NCBI RefSeq assembly: GCF_000519085.1
Contig: NZ_KI912577.1
Location: 374,501-438,500 of the forward strand
Source of the DNA: Methylobacterium sp. 10
GTDB taxonomy: Bacteria; Pseudomonadota; Alphaproteobacteria; Rhizobiales; Beijerinckiaceae
Direction: 5' to 3'
Length of the DNA stretch: 64,000 bases
Shown: piece after piece, positions 47,914 through 56,642 of the stretch
How the letters are laid out: every line of letters begins with the position of its first letter
Position numbering within the stretch: the stretch's first letter is position 1
Notes under the pieces: model-generated
The model's input: only the letters and a program-made list of their open reading frames with translations
What the model was told of the DNA's origin: nothing
Databases searched by the model: none
Made by a program: the position numbers and the translations under genes

Positions 47914-48233
47914 GCGGGTTGCACCACGCTGCCGAGGGCGAGCCAGAGACCGGCGCCCATGCACAAAGCCGGAAGCGCCAGTCCGATCGCGGCGCGGGCT
48001 AGGGTCCGGGCGGAGAAGACCCAGATCACCGCTGCCGCCATGATCGCGAAGCTCGCCAGGGTGGCGGCGGCAACCGCCTCCGAACGGTCGAGGGGCAAGG
48101 TCAGGGAGAGGAAGGCCGTGGCGATCGCTGCTAGAGCATAGCCACCGAAGATCGCGAGGAGGGTCCGGCCCGCCACCATCAGGCGGTAGCGTCCCTGCGA
48201 TGGCCATGCATTCGGCTTGGTCGTATCCGTCAT
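47910..48233 (-). CDS. DUF3649-family membrane protein
   Basis: A 107-residue protein with three hydrophobic helices (LLAIFGGYALAAIATAFLSL, AVAAATLASFAIMAAAVIW, AIGLALPALCMGAGLWLAL). DUF3649 proteins accompany PepSY iron-uptake membrane proteins. Its stop overlaps the next gene's ATG (47910-47913). It is the first gene of the trio. A TonB-dependent receptor, often found alongside, is not present in the window. Confidence 0.78.
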   Translation of the reverse strand: MTDTTKPNAWPSQGRYRLMVAGRTLLAIFGGYALAAIATAFLSLTLPLDRSEAVAAATLASFAIMAAAVIWVFSARTLARAAIGLALPALCMGAGLWLALGSVVQPA

Positions 48234-48539
48234 TGGCAGGCAGCACCGGATTGCGAGGAGCGAACGGCAGGCGGGCTCGGCAACGGAACGCCAGCTAAAC
48301 GAATGGCCTCCACGCCGCGACGACCGGCAGCTTCATCGAGATGCCGATCACCCATCGCTATACAGAGCCTCGTCTTGCCCGGGCAATCGCTATGTTGTGG
48401 AACGATTCCAAGCACAGCGAACCACGGGAGTCAGACGAACCGCGGGCCCGACGAGCATCGGAGCGGTCGCCGCGCAACGCTTGCGGGCACGAGCGCGAGG
48501 CCTGTAGAACCCTCGGCGACTGGCGAGGAACCGGGCGCG
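48234..48539. other. Spacer upstream of the large helicase-nuclease gene
   Basis: About 300 bases separating the divergent DUF3649 and helicase-nuclease genes. The large frame stays open back to 48303, but that extension is Ser/Arg/Pro-rich and lacks the protein's conserved start; no promoter stands out. Confidence 0.35.
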
Positions 48540-51500
48540 ATGGACGATACGCTCGAGGTGTCGGAGGAGGCTCGCACGCGTTGCGGTCTCGCCTGCACGA
48601 TCGCCGATCATGCCAGCGTCGCATCCTGGCAGAACGGGATCCCGCTCATCCGGGACATCACCCTGACCCATGGCGGCGATGCCGACCTTTGCGATGTGAC
48701 GCTCAGCATCTCGGCGATACCGCCGCTGTTTCGCCCCCTTACCCTGCCGATCCAGCGAATCGCGGCGGGGGGCCTCCAGCGCATCGATGCGCCGGACCTC
48801 CGGATCGACGGAGCGATCCTCGCCGGATTGCGGGAGAGCCGGCTGTGTACCGTCACGCTGTCGTTGACGGCTCCAACCGAGGGGACCGATCTGGCGGGCG
48901 AGATCGCCCGGGAGGAGTTCGACCTGCGGCTCCTGCCCCCCTCCCATTGGGGAGGCGCGGATGCGGCGCCCGAACTGCTCGCGGCCTTCGTGAGACCGAA
49001 CGACCCGGCGGTGGACGGCATCCTGCGTTCCGCCGCCGCAATCCTGGAACGGGCAAGGCGGAGCACCGCCTTCGACGGCTATCGCAGCGGCAGGCGAGCC
49101 AGGGCCTGGGAGATGGCGGAGGCGATCCACGCGGCGATGGCGGCCCTGCGGATCACCTACATCCTGCCGACCGCGAGCTTCGAACGGTCGGGACAAAAGG
49201 TCCGCGAGCCCGGCGCGATCGTGGAGCGGCGACTCGCCACCTGCCTCGACCTCACCCTGCTCTGGGCCGCCTGCTGCGAGCAGGCCGGGCTCAATCCGCT
49301 CCTGATCCTTACCCGCGGTCACGCGCTCCTCGGGCTGTGGCTCATGGACGAGATCCTGCCGGAAAGGGTCGGCGACGACGCCCAGGCCCTGCGAAAGCGC
49401 CGTGACCTGCAGGAGCTGATCCTGATCGAGACCACGGTTCTCGCAGCCGATCCGCCAGGGTCTTTCACGGACGCGGTGGCGGCCGGCGCGCGCCTGATCG
49501 AGCCGGATGCCGAGGTGCCCCTGGAGATGGTCCTCGATCTGCGGCGCGCCCGGCTGTCCGGCATCTCGCCTCTCGATACGGACGAGCCCAGCGCACAGGC
49601 GGTGACTCCGGAGATCGCCGCTCCGCTCGCCCAGGCGCTCGGCGCGCCGCCATCCTTCGTCGAGGATCTTCCCGCTGCCCGCATCGACCCGTCCCGGCGG
49701 GAGCCCCGCGACCGGCTCGAAGCCTGGAAGCTGCGGCTCCTCGACCTGACCCTTCGGAACAAGCTCCTCAACTTCAAACCGGGCAAGGGATCACTCACCC
49801 TCGATTGCACAGAGCCGGGCGCGTTCGAGGACGCCCTCGCGGCGGGCCGCGCCTTCCGGCTCGTCGCCCGGCCCGCTCCCGAGGCGCCGAACGGCGCCGC
49901 GGACCACGAACGCGGTGAGATCGCCGCCGATGTCGGGGCGGAGGAACTGGAGGCCCGCCTAACCGACCTGTTCCGGCTCGCGCGGGGCAGTTTCGAGGAG
50001 GGCGGCGCCAACGTCCTGTTCCTCGCCTTCGGCTTCCTTACCTGGACCCGTGGCAACGGCATGCCGCCCGCCCGGGCACCGCTGCTGCTGGTGCCGGCGG
50101 CCCTGACCCGCGCCAGCGTGCGCGCCGGCTTCCGCCTCGTCCGCCACGACGAGGAGGCGCGCCTCAACCCGACGCTGCTGGAGATGCTACGCCGGGATTT
50201 CGACCTCGACATACCGGTTTTCGCGGATGGCCTGCCGGGCGACGAAGGCGGCATCGACGTCGAGGGCATCTGGCGGATCGTGCGCACCCATATCCGCGAC
50301 CTCAAGGGGTTCGAGGTCACGACCGAGGTAGTGCTCTCGGCCTTCTCCTTCACCAAGTTCCTGATGTGGAAGGATCTGAGCGAGCGCGCGGATCTGCTGA
50401 AGCGCAGCCCGGTGGTGCGCCACCTCCTCGACACGCCGAAACAGGCTTACGGCGACGGGACGGGCTTTCCCGTGCCGGAACGCCTCGACGCGGAGCATCC
50501 GCCCTCCGGCATCTTCACGCCGCTGCTGGCCGATTCCTCCCAGGTCTCGGCGATCCTCGCGGCGGCGGCGGGCAAGGATTTCGTGCTGTTCGGGCCGCCC
50601 GGCACCGGCAAGAGCCAGACCATCGCCAACATGATCGCGCAATGCCTGGCCCTGGGGCGCACGGTGCTGTTCGTCTCGCAGAAGAGCGCCGCCCTGGACG
50701 TGGTTCGCCGACGCCTCGACGCGGTGGGGCTGGGCGCCTGCTGCCTCGAAGTCCATGCGGCCAAGGCTCAGAAAACGCATGTCATCGCGCAATTGCGCGA
50801 TGCCTGGACCGCGAGGGGCGGCGAGCCCGTCCCCTGGAACGAGGCGGCCGCCGACCTCCAGCGCCGCCGGGAGGGCCTGAACGGCGTGGTGGAGAGCCTG
50901 CACGGCACACGAGCGAACGGCCTCAGCGCTCACTCGGCCATGGGCCGGGTCATCGCCGACCGGCAGGCCGGCCGGGACGGGCTCAGCCTTGTCTGGCCGA
51001 AGGACGCGACCTCCGCGCCCGGCCACCGGGAGAGCCTGCGCGCCCAGTGCAAGGAGCTTGCAGCCCTTCGCCCCATCGTTGGCGATATCGCTAACCATCC
51101 CCTCCGGGGCATCGGCGCGATCGCATGGTCGCCCCTGTGGCGGGCCGAGATGGAACAGGCTGTTCCCGAACTCATCCGAACCCTTCCGGATTTCGTCAGA
51201 TCCGGCCATCGTTTCGCCGAGGCGATGGGACTCGAGCCCCTCGGCCGCACCTATGACGGCCTGCGCGCGCTGTCCTCCCTCGCCACCGCCCTGTTCCGGC
51301 CGGAGGCGCGCATGGGCTTGCGCTTCCTCGGCCCCGGAGGTGCGGCTTTGCGCCAAGCCGTTGACGCCCGCCGCACCCGGCAGGACGAGCTTGCCCGGCG
51401 GAACGCCCGGCTCTTCGTCCCCTACGCCCCCTCGGTGTTCGGCAGCGACCTCGACCGCCTGCTGGCCGAGTGGCGCGAGGCGAAAGCCTCGAACTTCTTC

Positions 51501-54314
51501 CTCCGGGGGCGGCGCCTCAGCCGGATTCGCGGCCTGCTCGCCCCCTTCGCGCAAGGCAACGCGCCGGAGGATATGGGGCCGGACCTTGTCACCCTCGCCG
51601 AGATCAAGGCCCTGCAGACGGCACAGGCCCCTCTGGCGGAGGTTCTCGCGAGCGCCGCCGCGGAGCTCGGGCATCCCTGGTCGGATCCGGCGGCCTCCGC
51701 CGAGCTGTTCACCGCCCCGATGGCCTGGGCGACGCGGCTGGCGCCGGTCATCACCGCGATGGCTCCCCTCGTTGGAGGCCCGGACTTTGTCAGGGCGAAG
51801 CTCGCCGGCTTCCTCGACACCGAGGATGGCCGTCTCGAGGCCGGCGGCAGTCTCGCCCTGGCGAAGGACGAGTTCGGGACCCGGAAGAGCGCCGCCGTGA
51901 AGGCGATCGAGACGCTCGGGCGTCTGGTCGGCAGGGCCAAGCCCGACCGCCCGGTGGAGACGGACGGTGATTGGGTGGCCGGTACCCTCGCCGTGGCGGA
52001 ACGCTGGCGCAAAGCGCTGCCCAAGGCACAGGCCTGGACGAGCTGGCAGATGGCGGCGGGCGAAGCGACGAAGGTGGGACTCGGCCCGCTCGTCGCCGCG
52101 ATCGAGGCGGGGACGCTGCGGGACGACGCCATCCTGACGGCCTTCGAGGGCGCGTATGCGCGCTGGTGGATCGACCATGCCGTCACCGACGACGTCCGCC
52201 TGCGCGATTTCATGGGCCAGCGGCACGAGGACGCGATCTGGGGCTTCGGCGAGGCCGATTCCCGCCTTTCCGGCCTCGCAGGCGCGGCGGTGCGTGCCCG
52301 TATCGGTGGTGGTGTGCCGCTCGCCGGCGCCTTCGGCACCGACCCCGAATGGGGCACGCTGGCCCGCGAAATCACCAAGCGCGCGAGGCACATGCCCCTG
52401 CGCCAGCTCTTCGCGCGGATGCCGAACGCGCTGACCCGGCTGACGCCCTGCCTGATGATGAGCCCGCTTTCCATCGCCCAGTACTGGCCGGCCGAGGCGA
52501 AGCCCTTCGACATCGTCATCTTCGACGAAGCCTCGCAGATCGCCCCCTGGGACGCCATCGGCGCCATCGCGCGGGGCCGGCGGGTGGTCATCGTCGGCGA
52601 CCCTGAGCAATTGCCGCCCACCACTGTGGGGGATCGCGGCGTCGACGAGATCGCTGACGGTCTCGACGTCGCCGACCAGGAAAGCATCCTCGACGAGTGC
52701 CTGGCCGCGAACCTGCCGCAAAGGCGGCTCGCCTGGCACTACAGGAGCCGGCACGAGAGCCTCATCGCCTTCTCGAACCGGCACTATTATCGCGGCGGCC
52801 TCGTCACCTTCCCCTCTCCCGTCACCGAAGACCGGGCGGTGCGGCTGCATTACGTGGCCGATGGCCTCTACGAGCGCGGCGGCGCGCGGGTGAACCGGCC
52901 GGAAGCGCGCGTCCTGGTGGCGGAGGTGGTCGCCCGCCTCACGGCACCGGCCTTCGCGGCGGAGGAGCGTTCGCTCGGCATCGTCACCTTCAACGGCGAG
53001 CAGCAGCGGCTGATCGAGAACCTGCTCGATGCCGAGCGGCGGGGAAGGCCGGAACTGGAGCGGTTCTTCGACGGGCGGACCTGGAAGGAGCCGGTCTTCG
53101 TGAAGAATCTCGAGACCGTTCAGGGCGACGAGCGCGACGTGATCCTGTTCTCGGTGGCGGCGGGCCCCGACGCGGCGGGCCGGATCACCGGACAAATCAG
53201 CTCGCTCAACCGCGAGGGTGGCCACCGCCGCCTCAACGTGGCGATCACCCGCGCCCGGCGCGAACTGGTGGTCTTCTCGTCGATGCGGGCCGATCAGGTG
53301 GATCTCGGACGCGGCAGCGCGCGCGGCGTGCGCGACTTCAAGCACTTCCTTGATTTCGCCGAACACGGCGCCCGCGCCCTCGAAACGGCGGCCGCGCCGA
53401 CGGGGGGAGACATCGAATCGCTCTTCGAGGGCGCGGTGATGGCGGCTTTGGCCGCGCGGGGCTGGAGAATCGTACCGCAGGTGGGCGTTTCCGCCTTTCG
53501 GATCGACCTCGGCATCGTCCATCCCGACGCTCCGGGTCGCTACCTCGCGGGGGTTGAATGCGATGGGGCGACCTACCATCGGGCGGCGACGGCGCGGGAC
53601 AGGGACCGCCTGCGCGAATGGGTGCTCACCGACCTTGGCTGGCGCATCCACCGGGTCTGGAGCACGGATTGGTGGAACGATGCCGAGGGCGCCCTCGACC
53701 GGCTCGACAGGGCTTTGCGGGCCGATCTCGACGCCGACAGGGCGCAACCGGAGCCGGTCGTGACCGAGCCGGCCGCCCCTGACGTCCCTCCGGCGAAGCC
53801 CCCCGGCCTCTATGAACCGGCCCACCTGTCGGGCTTCTCTCCCGATGCCGGGCGGTTCCACGATGCGGGTTACGAGGCCACGCTCGCCGCGATGGCGGCC
53901 GAGGTCGTCGCGCGGGAAGGCCCTGTTTTCGCTGATATTCTCGCCGAGCGCCTCCTGCGCGCCCACGGCTTTTCGCGGATCACGGCCCGCCTGCGTCAGC
54001 GCGCGCTGGGGGCCGTCGATCCCCACTGCCCCCACACCAGCGAGGGCGACCGCATCGTGCTCTGGCCGGAAGCCGCCCCTGCCGGGCCGGTGAGGTTCAG
54101 GCCGGCGGGAAGGGAGAATCGGGGGCCCGGCGACATCCCGCTGCAGGAGCTCGCAGGCCTCGCCCGCGACCTCGATCCGGCACCCGGCATCGAGGCGCGG
54201 ATGGCCGCGCAACTGGGCCTTGGGCGGATGAGCGAGGCGGTACGCACCCGGTTCGCCGAGGCCGCCTCGCTCGCGCGGGAGAGCGAAGCGTCGGCCCCGA
54301 AACCCGTCGGATGA
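48540..54314 (+). CDS. HheA-like DUF4011-helicase-Vsr-DUF3320 antiphage candidate
   Basis: A single protein of about 1,924 residues. Domains in order: a transglutaminase-like region with LATCLDLTLLWAA and RGHALLGLWL (about 230-270); DUF4011 with the RLEAWKLRLLDLTLRNKLLN signature near 390-410; a superfamily 1 helicase whose Walker A GPPGTGKS is at 685-692. A roughly 640-residue insertion separates this from Walker B FDEASQIAPWD at about 1328 and motif GDPEQLPPT at 1353. Motif NVAITRARRE is at 1566; then a PD-(D/E)XK nuclease of the Vsr/MTES_1575 type with Asp1656 and Glu1673 (ECDG); and a DUF3320-like tail from about 1780. The same order is reported for HheA (Gao Hhe), a stand-alone antiphage protein. 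All core motifs look intact. GAGGAA precedes the ATG at 48540. Confidence 0.85.
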   Translation: MDDTLEVSEEARTRCGLACTIADHASVASWQNGIPLIRDITLTHGGDADLCDVTLSISAIPPLFRPLTLPIQRIAAGGLQRIDAPDLRIDGAILAGLRESRLCTVTLSLTAPTEGTDLAGEIAREEFDLRLLPPSHWGGADAAPELLAAFVRPNDPAVDGILRSAAAILERARRSTAFDGYRSGRRARAWEMAEAIHAAMAALRITYILPTASFERSGQKVREPGAIVERRLATCLDLTLLWAACCEQAGLNPLLILTRGHALLGLWLMDEILPERVGDDAQALRKRRDLQELILIETTVLAADPPGSFTDAVAAGARLIEPDAEVPLEMVLDLRRARLSGISPLDTDEPSAQAVTPEIAAPLAQALGAPPSFVEDLPAARIDPSRREPRDRLEAWKLRLLDLTLRNKLLNFKPGKGSLTLDCTEPGAFEDALAAGRAFRLVARPAPEAPNGAADHERGEIAADVGAEELEARLTDLFRLARGSFEEGGANVLFLAFGFLTWTRGNGMPPARAPLLLVPAALTRASVRAGFRLVRHDEEARLNPTLLEMLRRDFDLDIPVFADGLPGDEGGIDVEGIWRIVRTHIRDLKGFEVTTEVVLSAFSFTKFLMWKDLSERADLLKRSPVVRHLLDTPKQAYGDGTGFPVPERLDAEHPPSGIFTPLLADSSQVSAILAAAAGKDFVLFGPPGTGKSQTIANMIAQCLALGRTVLFVSQKSAALDVVRRRLDAVGLGACCLEVHAAKAQKTHVIAQLRDAWTARGGEPVPWNEAAADLQRRREGLNGVVESLHGTRANGLSAHSAMGRVIADRQAGRDGLSLVWPKDATSAPGHRESLRAQCKELAALRPIVGDIANHPLRGIGAIAWSPLWRAEMEQAVPELIRTLPDFVRSGHRFAEAMGLEPLGRTYDGLRALSSLATALFRPEARMGLRFLGPGGAALRQAVDARRTRQDELARRNARLFVPYAPSVFGSDLDRLLAEWREAKASNFFLRGRRLSRIRGLLAPFAQGNAPEDMGPDLVTLAEIKALQTAQAPLAEVLASAAAELGHPWSDPAASAELFTAPMAWATRLAPVITAMAPLVGGPDFVRAKLAGFLDTEDGRLEAGGSLALAKDEFGTRKSAAVKAIETLGRLVGRAKPDRPVETDGDWVAGTLAVAERWRKALPKAQAWTSWQMAAGEATKVGLGPLVAAIEAGTLRDDAILTAFEGAYARWWIDHAVTDDVRLRDFMGQRHEDAIWGFGEADSRLSGLAGAAVRARIGGGVPLAGAFGTDPEWGTLAREITKRARHMPLRQLFARMPNALTRLTPCLMMSPLSIAQYWPAEAKPFDIVIFDEASQIAPWDAIGAIARGRRVVIVGDPEQLPPTTVGDRGVDEIADGLDVADQESILDECLAANLPQRRLAWHYRSRHESLIAFSNRHYYRGGLVTFPSPVTEDRAVRLHYVADGLYERGGARVNRPEARVLVAEVVARLTAPAFAAEERSLGIVTFNGEQQRLIENLLDAERRGRPELERFFDGRTWKEPVFVKNLETVQGDERDVILFSVAAGPDAAGRITGQISSLNREGGHRRLNVAITRARRELVVFSSMRADQVDLGRGSARGVRDFKHFLDFAEHGARALETAAAPTGGDIESLFEGAVMAALAARGWRIVPQVGVSAFRIDLGIVHPDAPGRYLAGVECDGATYHRAATARDRDRLREWVLTDLGWRIHRVWSTDWWNDAEGALDRLDRALRADLDADRAQPEPVVTEPAAPDVPPAKPPGLYEPAHLSGFSPDAGRFHDAGYEATLAAMAAEVVAREGPVFADILAERLLRAHGFSRITARLRQRALGAVDPHCPHTSEGDRIVLWPEAAPAGPVRFRPAGRENRGPGDIPLQELAGLARDLDPAPGIEARMAAQLGLGRMSEAVRTRFAEAASLARESEASAPKPVG

Positions 54315-54393
54315 GACGGGCGGATCGACCGCCACGCGACGCCCCTTTCGACCGCCATGCGCCGGGGTTTATGGCGGTACGCGACATGAAAAA

Positions 54394-54415
54394 GCCCCGC
54401 CTGGTAAGGCGGGGC
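54394..54415 (-). terminator. Intrinsic terminator of the 56-residue minus-strand gene
   Basis: GCCCCGCCT-ggta-AGGCGGGGC is a perfect 9-base-pair stem with a 4-base loop; the plus-strand AAAAA just before it gives a T-run on the minus strand. It lies 34 bases after the stop of the small gene at 54450. Confidence 0.85.
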
Positions 54416-54449
54416 CGATGGCGGTGACTTTGAAGCCGTGCGACGTGGA

Positions 54450-54620
54450 TTAGGCTGCGAGCTTGAGGGCTTCGGGAGCGTTGTCGTTCACGAGGACGAG
54501 CTCGCCCGCCGTGACGGTGGAGGTGCCGGTCGTGGGGGTCAGGCGATCGGCCACGAAAGCCACCAGGGAGACGTTGGCGGCAGCGGCGACGGCGACGGCG
54601 GTGAGAATGAGAGCGGTCAT
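54450..54620 (-). CDS. Small membrane-anchored protein (56 residues)
   Basis: An ATG at 54620 preceded by GAGGAACACCGAC opens a 56-codon reading. Residues 3-27 form one hydrophobic helix (LILTAVAVAAAANVSLVAFVADR), then a Thr-rich turn and an AGELVLVNDNAPEALKLAA tail. No family is recognised. A canonical terminator follows at 54394, so this is very probably an expressed small gene. A longer frame to 54707 is not supported. Confidence 0.6.
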   Translation of the reverse strand: MTALILTAVAVAAAANVSLVAFVADRLTPTTGTSTVTAGELVLVNDNAPEALKLAA

Positions 54621-54706
54621 GTCGGTGTTCCTCGGGGCGATGCGTTTGCGTTGCAGCATGTATGACAGCCTCCCCGTCGCACTGGTATACCAAACGCCAA
54701 ATACCA

Positions 54707-54733
54707 CTCATGCAGTCCGTGCATGAGATGCAC
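54707..54733. promoter_or_regulatory. Overlapping TGCAT inverted repeats, candidate operator
   Basis: CTCATGCA-gtccg-TGCATGAG (54707-54727) is a perfect 8-base inverted repeat, and GTGCAT-gag-ATGCAC (54719-54733) overlaps it as a perfect 6-base one. Two further TGCAT words follow at about 54751 and 54771. They lie between the divergent small genes ending at 54620 (start, minus) and starting at 54826 (plus). A dimeric regulator probably binds here; none is adjacent. Confidence 0.5.
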
Positions 54734-54825
54734 GATATCCTGCGAAGCCCTGCATTTAACGCACTATGGTGCATGTCGAGTAGTAAGCGCGATCCACCCC
54801 TATCCTGCCCGGAGGTCCCAGCCCG

Positions 54826-55071
54826 ATGCCCCGCCCCATCTCAGCCGTCGTCGCCCTTTTGCTGGCGGCATGGTCCTTCGACGCAAGAGCAGAGGATGCG
54901 AACCGGGTGCGTGCGATGAACGCGGTGAGCGACTTGGCGCGGGCGCACCGCGAGCAGACGGAGACGCTCCGGCGTATGGAGACCGTCCAGCGCGACCGGG
55001 CCCGAGCGGATGACAGGACCCGGCGCAACGCCGAGCGGGACAGCCGTTCGATGCGACGCTTCGACCGCTGA
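54826..55071 (+). CDS. Small exported basic protein of unknown function
   Basis: An 81-residue protein with CCGGAGGTCC before its ATG. It has a signal peptide (SAVVALLLAAWSFDARA, cleavage near residue 22) and a short highly charged mature part (HREQTETLRRMETVQRDRARADDRTRRNAERDSRS) predicted to be helical. No family is recognised. It is preceded by the inverted-repeat cluster, which may control it. Confidence 0.6.
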   Translation: MPRPISAVVALLLAAWSFDARAEDANRVRAMNAVSDLARAHREQTETLRRMETVQRDRARADDRTRRNAERDSRSMRRFDR

Positions 55072-55176
55072 GCCGGCATCGACGGGAGGCCTGCGCCCTC
55101 CGGTCGTCGAGATCTGGCCGATGGTGCCCGACCTGAGCGTCCGAGATGGGTGGGAACGGACACTGCGGAGTTGGTC

Positions 55177-55638
55177 ATGATCGCCCCTATGACCGACTTG
55201 ATCGAGCACTTCCGCACGGCGGCTTGTGGGTTGGCCGTGGCACACGTGTGGCGCGGGCATGGCTCGGCGCTCTTCGTCGAGCTTGGCGCCCTGACATCAA
55301 CGACGCGCCGCGACGGCTCCCCCGGTCAGCCAGAGGGCGAGATCGGCCTGATGATCGAGTGGAGTTGGCGGATCGAGGCTGGAAGGTCCATCGCCTGCGG
55401 CAGTTGGAGCGACGAGGACCTGTGGTCCCCGACCTTTGCGCGTCTCCTCGGCCGCACGGTCCAGGACCTCTCGATGTTCGGCCGTCTACCGGAGGTGGTT
55501 CTGTCGCTGGCAGGCGATCTGCGGCTGGCATCGTTCATGACGGCGGGAGGCGACCCGGCGTGGACGCTGTTCCACCGGCGTGGTCCTCGCCCCATCGCCG
55601 TAGGCTGTCGGTCGGGAGTGGTCGGCGTCGAGCCGTAA
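55177..55638 (+). CDS. Uncharacterised protein (about 153 residues)
   Basis: A soluble protein of unknown function with a regular alternating hydrophobic pattern: LIEHFRTAACGLAVAHVWRGHGSALFVELG, then IGLMIEWSWRIEAGRSIACGSW, LGRTVQDLSMFGRLPEVVLSLAGDLRLASF and WTLFHRRG. It reads like a compact beta-rich domain. Similar proteins occur across methylobacteria by my recollection, but no function is known. GGAG lies seven bases before the ATG at 55177; an in-frame ATG at 55150 is less well placed. Confidence 0.6.
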   Translation: MIAPMTDLIEHFRTAACGLAVAHVWRGHGSALFVELGALTSTTRRDGSPGQPEGEIGLMIEWSWRIEAGRSIACGSWSDEDLWSPTFARLLGRTVQDLSMFGRLPEVVLSLAGDLRLASFMTAGGDPAWTLFHRRGPRPIAVGCRSGVVGVEP

Positions 55639-55754
55639 GGACCGTAAAGAGTGGGAACCGGACTTTGGCCCCTCGGCGAGAAGCGGACGTTCCGCCTCCG
55701 ACCCGATTTGGTCATTTTGTCTGTTCCACCGGTCGGTCTTAACCTGACGTAGGG

Positions 55755-56429
55755 TCAGTTCGGTCCTCTCGCTGCCAAGCTCGCCCGGTCGATCACCTGC
55801 ACCTGGCCTCGGCGGATCTCGACAAGCCCGATGTCCGCCCATTCACCAAGAAGGCGGCTGATGACTTCACGCACGCTGCCGACGTCCGATGCGAGTTGCT
55901 GGTGCGTCTTCCAGACGATGCCATCAGCGTCGGCCTCGATCAGCAGCCGCCTGGCGAGGCGCTGCTCCAGGGGCGCGAAGGCGATCTCCTCGACCAAGTC
56001 GAACATGCCGGACAGGAGCCTCGTGTAGTCATCGAGGACGAAGTCCCGGAACGTGTCGCTCTCCCGCATCAACTGGCGAAAGGTATCTGCCGGCAGCGCC
56101 GCTAGTTCGGTCCTGGCTTCCGCGATGCTTTGCGCCGGAAAGCCTCCGCCTGACAGCAGGCACTGAGTGGTGAGCACACAGGTACCGCCAGCGCCGACCT
56201 TGTAAATCAGCATCTCCCGTCCGCCTTCAGACATCCGGAACACGCGGGTTCGGCCATCTATGCACATGAGGTAGTTCGCGCAGGCGTCCTGAAGCTCGTA
56301 GGCAATCGCGCCGGCCTCAAGCACGGGGAAGTGCACCGTGCCGCGGGCGATCTGGAGGTGGCTGGCACTGAAGCTCCGGACCAGCGGAAAGCGCTCGATC
56401 CAGCGCTCGACCTGATGGGCGCTCTGCAT
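55755..56429 (-). CDS. Crp/Fnr-family transcriptional regulator
   Basis: A 224-residue regulator with an N-terminal cyclic-nucleotide-type domain and a C-terminal winged helix (KTHQQLASDVGSVREVISRLL). The recognition helix carries the Arg-Glu-x3-Arg triad (Arg187, Glu188, Arg192) equivalent to the Crp residues that read TGTGA/TCACA. Cysteines at 50, 56, 84 and 90 (CVLTTQC) recur in a subgroup of this family and could sense redox state. It is divergent from the pentapeptide-thioredoxin-CcdA operon, with a near-consensus Crp box between them. Confidence 0.85.
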   Translation of the reverse strand: MQSAHQVERWIERFPLVRSFSASHLQIARGTVHFPVLEAGAIAYELQDACANYLMCIDGRTRVFRMSEGGREMLIYKVGAGGTCVLTTQCLLSGGGFPAQSIAEARTELAALPADTFRQLMRESDTFRDFVLDDYTRLLSGMFDLVEEIAFAPLEQRLARRLLIEADADGIVWKTHQQLASDVGSVREVISRLLGEWADIGLVEIRRGQVQVIDRASLAARGPN

Positions 56430-56510
56430 GGTCGTCCTCCCGGAAGCCAGCGGTCGTTGGATGCCGCCATACCCCGTTTAAGCAATGGATCTTCGCATTC
56501 TGGAGCCATC

Positions 56511-56526
56511 GGTGACCTGGGTCACA
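56511..56526. promoter_or_regulatory. Near-consensus Crp-type box (GGTGA-N6-TCACA)
   Basis: GGTGA-cctggg-TCACA matches nine of ten positions of the classical TGTGA-N6-TCACA. It sits between the divergent Crp/Fnr gene and the pentapeptide-repeat gene, about 80 bases upstream of the former's start and 117 upstream of the latter's. The regulator's Arg-Glu-x3-Arg helix would recognise this sequence. Confidence 0.6.
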
Positions 56527-56642
56527 GACGGTGGGATTAGACCCCAGTACCATCATCTCCAGAGAACAAAAATCCGCTCGAACAACGTCTCGAGGAAGCA
56601 CAGGCTTTCCATGGACGAGGGCGAGATGATCCGGGAGAAACC

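Noticed and set aside
50187..54335. A 1,382-codon minus-strand open frame
   Set aside because: Antisense to the HheA-like gene whose motifs are clear; its protein is Gly/Arg/Pro-rich with no domain.
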